A stretch of 64,000 bases of DNA from Euwallacea fornicatus. Its lineage: Eukaryota > Arthropoda > Insecta > Coleoptera > Curculionidae. Below the pieces are notes generated by a model. The model was not told the DNA's origin and did no database searches. It saw nothing but the letters and a program-made list of their open reading frames with translations. The stretch lies in NCBI RefSeq assembly GCF_040115645.1, contig NC_089552.1:372001-436000 (forward strand), read 5' to 3'. The translations under genes were made by a program, and so were the position numbers. This document shows positions 35,947 through 46,112 of the stretch, piece after piece. Position 1 is the first letter of the stretch. The number at the start of each line of letters is the position of its first letter.

Positions 35947-36406
35947 TGTGAGCTTTTATGAAGAAAGTGATACAAGGGTGTTTATCGATTCGCCTAATGT
36001 GAGTGTGAAAATACATGCTGTCTCATAAAGATAGTGCTATAACCTGGCCTTAGGCATAAGGACAATGTTACGAACACTTGGTACTGTCTTATCACATTTT
36101 AGAAATGGACTTAGCCTGTAATAGTTAAATAGATTATCGGTGATAAAAGATAAATAGGGCCTGTTTATAATCTCGCCAAAAATATATGGAAGTGTGAAGG
36201 GAGTGATTCAGGGATGCGAGCGTGGGAAGAATGTGGAGGCCTGGGTGCCGGTTCTGGTGAAAAAGAACAGGTGCACCCAGGGTGACTCGGATACATTATG
36301 TGTGGGGGGGCATTCGACCCCCGATCTCAGAGAAGTAAAGAAGTACTGCCAAGACTTGTGCTTTATTTCACCCTCCTTCATTACCCTTAAAAACAATTTT
36401 CTGACA
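35947..36406 (+). repeat. 3' LTR
   Basis: 460 bp, reading the same as the 5' LTR, followed by the target duplication TGTA. A typical polypurine tract just before it is not evident; the preceding bases are GGTCAGAATTGGCCG. Confidence 0.95.
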
Positions 36407-36410
36407 TGTA

Positions 36411-39400
36411 TATGGGTAAAATACTCGTAGTTTCCTAGAAGCTGAATTGCATATATTCATATATTCGAGCCACCGGGTGCACTGCTGTTACTCCGCTTCT
36501 GAGAGAACTTTTCCGGAGACCAGTTTAACGAGTGGCTGACCATAAGCAACATCTGTACCCCGCATTACAAATGGACTTCGGTAAAAAAGTGGGTCAATTT
36601 TGCACAAAGGGTAGAGGCTCTGATGACTAATGACGCCACTTTCAGGTCTATTTTCCATTTAATGGTAAAAAGTTGCTGAAATGATTAATGCGTGTGGGTG
36701 GGCGAAATTAATCTACTTACTGTATTTTACTTTCGGGGAATATATGCCTTTGTACATTTCTATTCATAACCAGAAGTTTTTTTGTTAGATATTTTTAAAA
36801 GGCGACCATGTTTATTTCATCCCTAGCAAGCCTTTTTCGTCGAGTTAAATGGCTTTTATCTGACAGCAAAAAAATTAATTAAAGGGGCCCACGTCCAAAT
36901 GGGCTTCTACGCAAAATAAGTGCAGCGCTCATTAAAAAGTGTTAAAGAGATATCGAAAGCGGAATAGAATGGCCGGTGCATTGTGAGACTGCGTGTCTCA
37001 TTACACACGTATGCGGGACTTTTTGTTGACTCACGAGGATATTACGTAAGGGGGCCACACAAAGTTTCCCAAAAGAGTTTTAGAAGGGATTAGCTCGAAG
37101 TGTGCCCCCCGGGGGTTGAGGCGATTGAACTTTTCTAATTCGGAAGTAGTTGCGAATAACCAAATATCGGATTGGGGCTGGTGGAATAACGACGGCTCCG
37201 AGGTGCCGTCTCTGGTACCAAAGCTTGCGTAAAATAGATCGATGACAATGCGAATCCTGAATGATCTATTCCCTATTGATTTTATGGAAAACGAATATCA
37301 TGCGGTAGGTAAATAATTTTTAATGAATATGCAGAACTCATATTTTTTGTATTTTGTAATACAAAAATACGTGGCTTTTAATCAAGTATTTTAAAGCGAA
37401 ATAATGATATGGAAATATATTCACATATAATAGGATTTACTCGAACACTTCGTTCGATTTCCAGATCCGAATCTTTTTCGAACGTTTCCAGAATTCTCCA
37501 AATCTCGCCGTTTTTGTCTATTGATTAGTTGCAAATGCACCGATCGCTATCTTTATGCCGGAATAGCTTCACTACGAGCCTGAGCGAAATTACTTAAACG
37601 CCTAAGTAACGGTGATCCCGTCCCGACCCTCGACGACGAATAACGTCCAGTTTAACGAAAACTGATCAGAGTTAATAATAATCAAAACGAAACACTCATT
37701 AATTCATTATAATGGCACGCTCTGCTTACTCAAAATTGTCCTTTAGTTGATAGTATAATTAAATACCATTGCATGCAGCTGCAATTTGCAGTTACATTCG
37801 CAGGGATTTCGATTACAAATTGGTCCGGCAAATAAAGTCAATTATGTAATTGGTCCCAGTCAGTTACAGATTACACATGCTCTTTCAACAATGAGCTACA
37901 AAGTTCCGATTAAAAATTATTTTTTGATAAGCGTTTATAGTCAGTCATTTTATGGGGCAATCATAGTGACGTGTGCTCTAGGACAATAACAAAAACGACG
38001 GCATTAAGCAGATTTTGAGGGGGAAAATGCGAGGTAGTTCATTCACTATTAGTTAAAACCGCCGCACAGGTCCCCTCCTACATGTAGGCAGTGAATTTTG
38101 TGCTATTTTGTATGAATCATAATGATATAATTGAATAGAAGATTTACTTTTTGCGCTTGTTTATTTCGCAACTATTTGTAATAAATTTCATTCTCTCTCT
38201 CTCTCTCTCTCTTTTTGTTCGTATCTATTGTACCTGCTCCTGTGTAATCCCGGAAAATTTCCCATGAAGTTTTTTTGCTCTCTGCTGAAAATTAAATATT
38301 TTTAAGTCGGCATGTGTAAATTTAAGCTTTCAATGCACTCCCCGATTTAATGGAGTTTTCAGTAAGACTCGACGTAAACCGATCCCAATTTGTCATCACT
38401 GATGTGCTGAAATTGAATGAATTTTTAAGGAGGGGAAGTGAGGACTTACTGAAGCGAAATTTCACGTGGAAAAAATCAACCGTCGAAGGAGTGACAGATG
38501 ATCGGTCGACGATGAAGAAAGGGCAATTGGGGAAGTGAATAAATAAACAAAGGTACGAATCGTAGGGATCTCTCAGGGATTACCCATAAATTCTTATGAG
38601 TTGACGAATTTTAATAGAGGGAACTCGAGAGGCTGTTACCAAAAGATTAAACTTTTAAATTGTTCAACGAGTTTTCTCCCCATCAATAAAACAATTTAAA
38701 ACCTTTTCCTAGACAACGGTTTCAATTAAACTTTCAAACAGATCGATATTCCAAGATGGCGCCCCGCAAGACGTAATGCATCACTAAACCTTCAAACTTC
38801 ATTTTAAATTAAATTTGTAACCAGGTTGTTTGCATTTCCCAGACCACATTTTCTGATGACACTTTCAAGTTTGGGTGTTGGAAATACTTTGCGGGAATTT
38901 AGAGGATGAAATGGGAAATGCCTTCAAAAGATTAATGGGTCCTGTTATGTGTTTGTTTATAGGTGTATTTGGATTTTGTTCCATTCGTGATTATCGAGCC
39001 CCCTTCCTGCGGTCAGTGTCCGCATTTTCAGGAACCGTTGGGAGACGTGCTTCGAGATCAACCGGACAAAGCGGCTCAACGGAAAGTCAGAGGATCTCTG
39101 CCGTTCGTGAGCGGCGGCGGCGGTGCGACTCCACGTGAAAAACTTCACCTTGAAGCAGAGACACGGAAGAAATCGGACCTGTTGCTTCCTCCAAAAGGTG
39201 GAAAACGGCTTGGAATGCGAAAAAAAATCAACTTGCTTTGATCGTCCCACGAGTTCGGACTTCATGAAATCGTGAACGACGACCAATTTTCAATGTGAAG
39301 CGGCCGGGAGGACTCTCGACGCATTCTAGAAGAATGCTCTGACGAGCTGGAACAAAGCCATAATTGATAGTTGCGAACATTATATTTCAATTCGTGTCGG

Positions 39401-39691
39401 CTTTAGCAATTTTGAAACGAGCATTCATGTTTGTAAGCAGTCAGTGTTAGCATCTAATTAATGATTATGTTGTAAAATAATTCCCTTGATACAACCGAAA
39501 CGGTTAAATATGTGTCGAATTCCCACAACCGAGAACAACACAATTTTTGGTTCAGAGATAATTAGACTTAATCGATTTCACACTCTAATTTTCAATGTTT
39601 TGCCGCTTTTGCACATAAACTCATGAAAGTATTTTAATTAACACCGGTTTCATTTACACTAAACTTTGGAAAAATTGTCAATGGGAGGATG
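36411..39691. other. Non-coding stretch with CT microsatellite
   Basis: No exon or transposon is recognised. Sense and antisense frames at 38957-39286 overlap and have no family motif. Confidence 0.5.
38192..38212 (+). repeat. (TC)n microsatellite
   Basis: About ten TC units. Confidence 0.9.
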
Positions 39692-39693
39692 TA

Positions 39694-40525
39694 CTAGGTG
39701 CTCGACTGAGCTTCCGGGCTTCACACATGGATGGCGCTATCGACACGTGTAATCGACAAAATGGCGAAAACCGTGTTTTGTTTGTATTATCAAGACGGTT
39801 GTCATCGACAACCAATTGGAATGTCAACGTTCGTCGTAACGCAAAGTTATTTCTTCTAACGAAGACGTCGAGTTCTGTGCGAAATAAACAACATTTGCGG
39901 GAGGTTTCGCTTTAACTTGAAAGAAAAATGCAGCCGAAGCACGTCATTTGCTCGAGGAGGCCTGCGACCGACGCGCACCATCGAAAGCTGCTTGTGAAGA
40001 TCGGTTTAAGCGCTTCAGAGGGGGCGACTTCGACGTCGGGGACGAGAGGCGCTCCGGAAGACCGAAATCAACTGAAGACGCCGACCTGCGGGCGTCATCG
40101 GATGAAGACGACACGCGAACACCAGATCGACTTGCGGAGGCATTAAACGTGGCTCACCAAGGTATTTCCGCACGTTCGAGTGCCACGGGACAAATTCAAA
40201 AAGAGGGAAAAGGGGTGCCGCAAGGGTAGACTGAGAGACAGATAGAACCACCGTCGAAATTTCGCTTGTTCCGATCGATGGCCCATGGCGTGGCAGGGGG
40301 GCTGCACTTGGGCAATTTCGAGGAAGTGCAAAATTGGTCGGACGAATGGTTTCGGCCCGAAGACGCGCCATTTTATCGTCGAGGTATCTGTGTACTGCCA
40401 GAGATGTGGCAACAATGTGTAGATGGAGAGGGACAGTACTTTGAATAAACCGTTTTTTGTGTTTCTCTTAAAATTTGCCATTTTTCATTGATCGAAAAAA
40501 CCCGGAAACTTAGTTGTGCACCTAG
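39694..40525 (+). mobile_element. 832-bp non-autonomous mariner, copy 2
   Basis: Same structure and same length as 18691-19522. The TIRs (CTAGGTGCTCGACTGAGCTT from 39694; the minus-strand partner CTAGGTGCACAACTAAGTTT from 40525) are flanked by TA (39692-39693, 40526-40527). It carries the same transposase N-terminus joined to the same C-terminal end, so both copies descend from one deleted founder. The right TA is followed at once by another TA and then by a fold-back repeat. Confidence 0.9.
39948..40229 (+). pseudogene. mariner transposase N-terminal fragment
   Basis: Nearly identical to the fragment at 18944-19225; the protein differs at two positions (EKRS to ERRS, TGKIQ to TGQIQ). It holds the HTH and second HTH but no catalytic domain. 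There is no natural start, and the frame ends at the deletion junction. It is not expected to be active. Confidence 0.75.
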
Positions 40526-40529
40526 TATA

Positions 40530-41114
40530 CAAGATGTCAATTGGAAAGTTTCCCACCTCTATTATCTTGAAATGGTGTCAATTTTTAAAAAACCGCCCAA
40601 ACGCGTCGATTTTGTTATCGAGGGGACATAATTTTTACGTAAAATTCACTGCGCTTCCCTCAATTCTCTACCCCTCAGGGCCACTTCTTCAAATACCTTA
40701 AACGGTAAAGGGGTAATTAAATGGTAAAATGATAAATCTTTCCTTTTAATGATCACCTCGAGGAAAATAAGTAAATAGATTTTTTACGACAATTTCCCAA
40801 TCGTAAGACATGTTCGAATTAAAAAATTCTTAGTTTCAACGCTATCAAAACACTAACAGAAAAAATGAATTTAGAATGATGAAATACGTTTAATTTGATA
40901 ACGCAACAGTCAAATGTAACAAATGAGGTACCAAAATGTGGAGAAGGAAAAGCTCTTTAAATGATATACCATTTAACCCCTTTTATCATTTAAGGTATTT
41001 GCGAGGGTGGCTGTGGGAGATAGAGGGTTGAAAGAAGCGCAGGCAAGAATTGTTCGTCTTCGATAACGAAATCCATGTGTTTTAGAGGCGGTGAGTTTTT
41101 ATATTGACACTCCG
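40530..41114. mobile_element. Fold-back MITE with long inverted repeats
   Basis: The left arm (about 40530-40745) pairs with the reverse complement of the right arm (about 40935-41114). Matching blocks, from outside in, are GTGTCAAT, ACCGCC, GATTT-GTTATCGA, GCGCTTC--TCAA-CTCTA, then GCCAC, CAAATACCTTAAA and GGGGT-AATTAAATGGTA. The left side contains the outer GTGTCAAT motif twice (near 40535 and 40575), so the exact left end is either 40530 or about 40574. There is no protein. TA dinucleotides lie at both candidate ends. Confidence 0.7.
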
Positions 41115-41845
41115 TATAACGACGATGGAAATATGTATATAATATATCCTCAGTGACCGCCACAGTCGAATCCACAAAGCATTTTAAAAATAGTCAAATT
41201 CTGAAATAACGTAGAAATACTTTGAAGAACGGGCACAATTCCGAATCTCGAAAACATCGAAAACATTGTTAATTTGCAATAACAATTTTTAAATTAAAAT
41301 TTGCTTTTGTCCATTAAATGGCAAAAACTCGATCAATTATCGATCCGAATTATAAAATTTGGTTATCTGTTATTGCTTTTGATATTTCTGGTGCGTTGCG
41401 AATCGCACCAGCACCGGAGATACATCAAATTTTGCTTTCGTTCCACTTTGTCCTTAAAAGTTAATATCGCCTTGACGGCAATTCTCTTTCTAACATTCAA
41501 TATCTCATTCGTCTTTCAAGATGATAGAATACTACTTGGAAATTACAGCCAGGTTCATTTCCATCTAAAATTTCATTTTCAATATATAATCGTCTCTGCA
41601 GATGTTGGCTTAAATTAACGCAACGTTTTGTCTGCCAAAATTAATAACAGTCGAGAATCCAGAAGTTAATACAAAATTTTAGTTTCGTGGGGTATTGTTT
41701 GAAATTGCACGTCAAGAAAATATGCCAGTTATTATTAAGACAACGATTATTAACACTTTATCCTTTGCATAAGATACCCTAGCAAAATGTTTATTATAAT
41801 ATGCCCGTTTTCATCCCCCCAAAGAGCTTTCGGAGCCTTCCGTTA
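41115..41845. other. Non-coding stretch
   Basis: Nothing is recognised between the MITE and the next mariner. The open frame at 41301-41618 has no motif. Confidence 0.5.
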
Positions 41846-41922
41846 TCAGGTTGATAGAAAAATAATTTCGTTTTTGAACCCTTAATTGTAAACAAATGCC
41901 ACTCAACTTGTAACACACTTTA

Positions 41923-42936
41923 CTAATCAAAATGAAAACCGTTCGAATCAATACATTTTTGCCAACGTGAAACAAATTTATGCATACCGGAAGCATAGAA
42001 TCCCAAAAACCTGGAGGCGACGAAGTCGTCGAAGGCCTTTTTGGCAGCCTCTTGGTTTTTAAGGCATTTGTCGCGTAGGTCGAGGTGATTGAAAAAATGG
42101 TGATGGGTAGATGACAGCTCTGGACAGTATGGCGAAGGAGCCGAAATCTCGCGGTCAAGGTCATTCAATTTCTGTAGCGTCGACTGCGCGACATGTGACC
42201 GGGCGTTGTCACGAGGAAGGATTGGGCCGTTTCTGTCGACCAATGCCGCGTAGATACGCCGTAGTTTCTAGTGTCATAAATTTGCTGACAATATCTCCCA
42301 GCTGCGATGGTTTCGCCTGGATTTACGAAGCTGCGATGGATCAGACCGCCAGCTGACCACCACACACCCTTACCATGAGCTTCCTTTGGTGCAAATGTGG
42401 TTTCGGGAAGTGCTGTGGATCTCGATCGTGGTCTGACCGTCGAGCTGAACGTCGACGGTTACCGTAGAGGATCCATTTCTCGTCACACGTCACAACACGA
42501 CCAACAACCGAGTCGTTCTTGTTGCGCTCAATGAGGGCCGACGACACTTCGAAACGACAATGTCTTTGTTTTTCGTTCAGTTGGTGCCACGTGGACCCAT
42601 TGTCGAGCTTTTTTGTTTCCTAAGCTGCAGCAGATGGTCCAGAACTGTTGGACGAGTCGTGCCTAATTCTTCCGCGAGCTCTCTGACAGTTGTGCGGAGG
42701 TTCGCTTGGCCTGGGGCCTTCAACTGGTCGTTGTCTTTTACCGACGGACGTCCACCACTTCTTTGATCTTCGAGGTTTCCATTTACACTACGGAACTTCT
42801 TAAACCGAAGTCGTACCGCCCGTTCATGAACAGTGTCTAGACCAAAATCATTATTAATTTTTCGAGCCGCCTCCGTTGCTTTGGTGCCCAGTTTAAACTC
42901 GTGTAAGGAAATCGTAAGAATTTGCCCCTTTTCCAT
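41923..42936 (-). pseudogene. mariner transposase, frameshifted (resembles the SETMAR/Hsmar1 group)
   Basis: The start is the ATG at 42936 (MEKGQILTISLHEFKLGTKA). The HTH region continues to AARKINNDFG and GRPSVKDNDQL, then the second HTH LAEELGTTRPTVLDHL. The first catalytic block is GRVVTCDEKWILYGNRRRSA, with its Asp. A block GLIHRSFVNPGETI follows in another frame. The second catalytic block is GPILPRDNARSHVAQSTLQK. In the third block, ELSSTHHHFF replaces the usual SP-T-D/N-YH-F pattern, so the third acidic position reads His. The tail FYASGMHKFVSRWQKCIDSN is well kept. CDEKWILY, GPIL and RWQKC are typical of the group that gave rise to the SETMAR domain. Several frameshifts make it inactive. 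Confidence 0.88.
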
Positions 42937-42955
42937 CTCGACTAAAGTTCTCTAA

Positions 42956-43453
42956 AGGTACCTATACACGTGCTCGAGTGCTGCCGACTTGAAAAATTAT
43001 AGTTCTTTTCTAAAGACACTTGGTATATCATTCATTTTGTTTTTTACACGATCAATAGCAGCTTCTTGATCTACGGTTTCGTAAAGCTCCAATAATTTAT
43101 GCGCTTTGGTCTTAAGCGCTTCATTAGAATACACCGTGCGTTTAACTTTCCATAAGAATTGATGTTTCCGATAAATATTTACAAACTCTTTAATAAAGTC
43201 TGGCTGATTTTCCATGACATGGTAAAACGTACCTTCGTGTTTATTTATGGTAAAAATTTAGGTACAGACCAAAATTTGTGCCGGCAGTCCAATAACCGAA
43301 ATACGGGACTGCACACGTTAAGTTTCCTTCATCTATCGGCGGAGGACAGGTCCTGGCCTGCCGTCTGACCGATCGTCTGTAGTCGATAGCGGCCGGCCGG
43401 CTCTGGCCTCTCCGGCAACAATCGTCCGGCGAACCGTACGTGTATGGGTACCT
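42956..43453 (-). mobile_element. Nested PIF/Harbinger-type element with TAA duplication
   Basis: The ends are AGGTACCTATACACGTGC (from 42956) and, on the minus strand, AGGTACCCATACACGTAC (from 43453). They are flanked by the identical triplet TAA (42953-42955 and 43454-43456). A 3-bp TWA duplication is the hallmark of PIF/Harbinger. The 498-bp element contains a partial MADF-domain frame, and these transposons commonly encode a Myb/SANT- or MADF-like DNA-binding protein next to the transposase. No transposase is left, so it is a deletion derivative. Orientation is taken from the MADF frame. Confidence 0.8.
42997..43215 (-). CDS. Partial MADF-domain protein in Harbinger-type element
   Basis: The ATG at 43215 opens a 72-residue frame that begins MENQPDFIKEFVNIYRKHQF. 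The spacing of FI-x5-YR-x3-LW, then Y-N--LK-KA--LL-E, and finally RVKNKMNDIPSVFRKEL matches the MADF (Adf-1 type) DNA-binding domain, a three-helix Myb/SANT relative. The frame stops just after the third helix, so the rest of the protein is missing. In Harbinger elements the partner protein carries the transposase to DNA or the nucleus. Here it is probably a relic inside a deletion derivative, although the domain itself is unbroken. Function in the host is unknown. Confidence 0.7.
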   Translation of the reverse strand: MENQPDFIKEFVNIYRKHQFLWKVKRTVYSNEALKTKAHKLLELYETVDQEAAIDRVKNKMNDIPSVFRKEL

Positions 43454-45022
43454 TAACTAAACTGTAAAAGGGCACTACGTACACACTGTTCATTATTAAA
43501 ATATGGAAAAAAGTCGACGTTTTTAAGTGATATATAGCATAGCCGTACTTATCAAAGAATTTATTGCAATATCGCGCTGTAAAAATCCAAAATACAAAAA
43601 CGAAACTATTTTTCTACCAGCCTAATAGCACGCTTGTTTTCATCTCCCACAAAGCTTTCGGGCTTTCCCGTTAAAGTGATTCGATTGCCTCTAAGTAAGT
43701 TTGGTTTTTAATTACTTACATGGATCGAACGGCTTTTTTAAACTTCCTAAAAATGGAGATATTTTATTTTTCCATTTAGGCAGGTACCTAAAACGTCTAA
43801 ATTTCCTCCCCTCGCGAATGAAAATAATTTCATCAGATTACTTCATAAAAAGGAGTTTCCAGAGGCAATGAAGGTTTTTTCATGATTTATCGTTAATCCT
43901 GTCTTATTGTCCCTTTTGTTACATCGTTTTTAATTTAGTTGACGCTACGTCAAATTTATTATTTCGCATTCGAGTTTTGAATCAAAAACTTTGCATTATA
44001 TAGGTGGCGTCTGACAAAGGAAAACGAAGTTATAAAAATGTTATTTATGAAAGATTTATTCAGCAATTCAACAGTAGCTTCACGTAAGGAGATATTTGCG
44101 TGAATGATTCAGCATGTTAGGAAATTTGCTGGCTGCATTTGGGCCCCCATCTGCTGAGCGCGCCCACGGGATTGATCATCGAATAGAAAAATAAAACTGA
44201 AAAAAAAAAATGGTCTAATCTTCGACCCCTTTCGTTTGCGGTAACGAGGAGTTTGCGGGGCAACGTTCTCGTCGATGTTTTTGCCAAAAGTCGGCTCCTA
44301 CAGCCGGAGCACCCTGTACGGAGCGACATAAATCGGGGCCACCTAGCCGCTTCGACTTTCAAACGTCATTTAGTCTTGGCGTTTTAATTCATAGTCCTAA
44401 ACAGGAATCATGTCTCTTTTTTTTAATTAAAAATAGGGTGAGATAAGGACATTAAATTTATAAATGACTGGCACGATTTTCATTTCCTTTAGCTTGCTCA
44501 GCTTCCGAATCACGGAGAAATGTTAGTCGATCACACAAAATCCTTCTAATTATAATCGATTTCCTGATTTTACCCCAAAATATTTTTCTTTCGAAATTGC
44601 CGAGCTCGAGAGCCAATATTCTGAGTAATTTTGAATTTCACGAATGGAAGTCGTTTGCGCCCTTCAATCGGGGATTAAAATGACGATTAGTACACCGGCC
44701 ACGTGGAACGTTCCACGTGACCTTTCCTGAGCCCTCGAGGCGGTAACTGGTTCGTCGAGGAAACCTCCGCGAGGATTTCCATCCGACTCGTGTCCGGCAA
44801 TGGTGTTCTCGTCCGGCTTCAACCGAGAATAGGCGGTGTGCGGCTGCACCCCCACCCGTGCGTGAGCCCTCACTCCCGGACAGAACAGGGGAAAAATGCA
44901 ATTCATTAGCTTATGAATGCACAGTATTATCGCGGAATATACTGCAAATAACGTAACTTTTCCGGCGGCAAAATGAGGGGGAATAACGAATCGCCTTCTG
45001 TAATTCCGGCAAAGAAAGAAAA

Positions 45023-45057
45023 CTGAGGTGCATTTTTAATGTAAAAATACACCTCAG
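45023..45057. other. 15-bp hairpin
   Basis: CTGAGGTGCATTTTT pairs with AAAAATACACCTCAG around a 5-nt loop, with one G-T type mismatch. Confidence 0.6.
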
Positions 45058-45320
45058 ATAAATCTTACTTAAAGCGAGCAAAACACAAGGAGCCCTAATA
45101 AACAGTCATCCGTTTCCCTTAAACATGAGGGAGCGGCGCACAAAGACATGTTAACTAGACTTATTACGCCATGAATCAAAAGATTGGCATCACGCTCAGA
45201 TGTGAAATCAATGTCAAATTCAGTCTACAACACTACTTCCGACCGACGAATAAATATTCCCCATTTTCCCCATTTCGTACCTTCAAAATAATTTTCAAGC
45301 AGAAAATTTTGCTTTTGTAT

Positions 45321-45354
45321 GCCTACGAGTGCTACGCCATGTGCACTCGTAGGC
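45321..45354. other. 12-bp perfect hairpin
   Basis: GCCTACGAGTGC pairs exactly with GCACTCGTAGGC around a 10-nt loop. Confidence 0.65.
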
Positions 45355-45947
45355 GCTCATATAAAAGGACTCGTTACCATAATACGATTCCCCACTTGTG
45401 AGGGCGGAAAATCCAATACTTTTTATGTTCAAATGTAGTCCGGTGATAACCGGGACTCTTAAGATTGTATATTACACCGGGAAACGTCAAATATCATCCG
45501 AGATAAGAGGAATATGACGAATGAGCAGGTGTCCCTCCTGAGATTAAGACCGAGAAATATGTTAAATTGAAATTTCCTCTAATTGCAAAGGCCGGTCTGA
45601 CCCAAATCAAGATCCGAACATATCTAATCAGGGCAGGCCACGCGTATATGGCCCTACATGGAAAGGGCGGGGAAAATAGTAATTACTGGCTGGACATTCA
45701 AACAAGTTTTATGCACTTAACGTGAGTTAGTCAATAAGATCTGGAGTGAAAGATCGAAAAAACGGGAGTACGTAGCATGGACTTACCGGTGTAAGCGGGA
45801 AGGATAATATACTGGCTGAAGGGCGGCCATTACGTTTAAAACTTGTCGGACCCTAAAGATAATTTATGGCGTTTAAGCAAGTATGCTTAAGTAGACCCTC
45901 ATTATCACGGCATGCTGTATTCCTTCTTACGTGCAGTTCGAAAGCAA

Positions 45948-45997
45948 TTCTCAGTTCTAACGGAGAATTGCGCGCAGTTCTCCGTTAAATCTGAGAA
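45948..45997. other. 50-nt two-step hairpin
   Basis: The outer stem is TTCTCAG/CTGAGAA. A symmetric 3-nt internal loop follows, then the inner stem TAACGGAGAA/TTCTCCGTTA around TTGCGCGCAG. Confidence 0.65.
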
Positions 45998-46084
45998 TGA
46001 CGTTGGCCCTTCCCCAAGGGCCGGGCCGAAGCCCTTTGTACTTCGTAAAAGTACTGGCAACGCTGTCGCTGCTGTGAGAACGTG

Positions 46085-46112
46085 TTATTATTATTATTAT
46101 TATTATTATTAT
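46085..46112 (+). repeat. (TTA)n microsatellite
   Basis: Nine TTA units. Confidence 0.9.

Larger units (their letters stand above)
30695..36406 (+). mobile_element. Full-length Ty3/gypsy-type LTR retrotransposon
   Basis: Two 460-bp LTRs (30695-31154 and 35947-36406) start TGTGAG and end CTGACA. They flank a single gag-pol frame and are bounded by a 4-bp target duplication TGTA (30691-30694 and 36407-36410). The pol order is protease, reverse transcriptase, RNase H, integrase, which is the Ty3/gypsy order (Metaviridae). No env-like frame follows pol, so it is a plain retrotransposon. The LTRs show no difference on reading through them and the frame is intact, so the insertion is recent and the copy may be functional. 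The total is 5712 bp. Confidence 0.96.
41846..43625 (-). mobile_element. mariner element interrupted by a nested Harbinger-type insertion
   Basis: TIRs are TCAGGTTGATAGAAAAATAA from 41846 and, on the minus strand, TTAGGCTGGTAGAAAAATAG from 43625. They share about 30 bp through TTTCGTTTTTG and are flanked by TA at 41844-41845 and 43626-43627. The total of 1780 bp is too long for mariner. Subtracting the nested 498-bp element and its 3-bp duplication leaves 1279 bp, the usual mariner length. Transposase lies on the minus strand. Confidence 0.92.
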
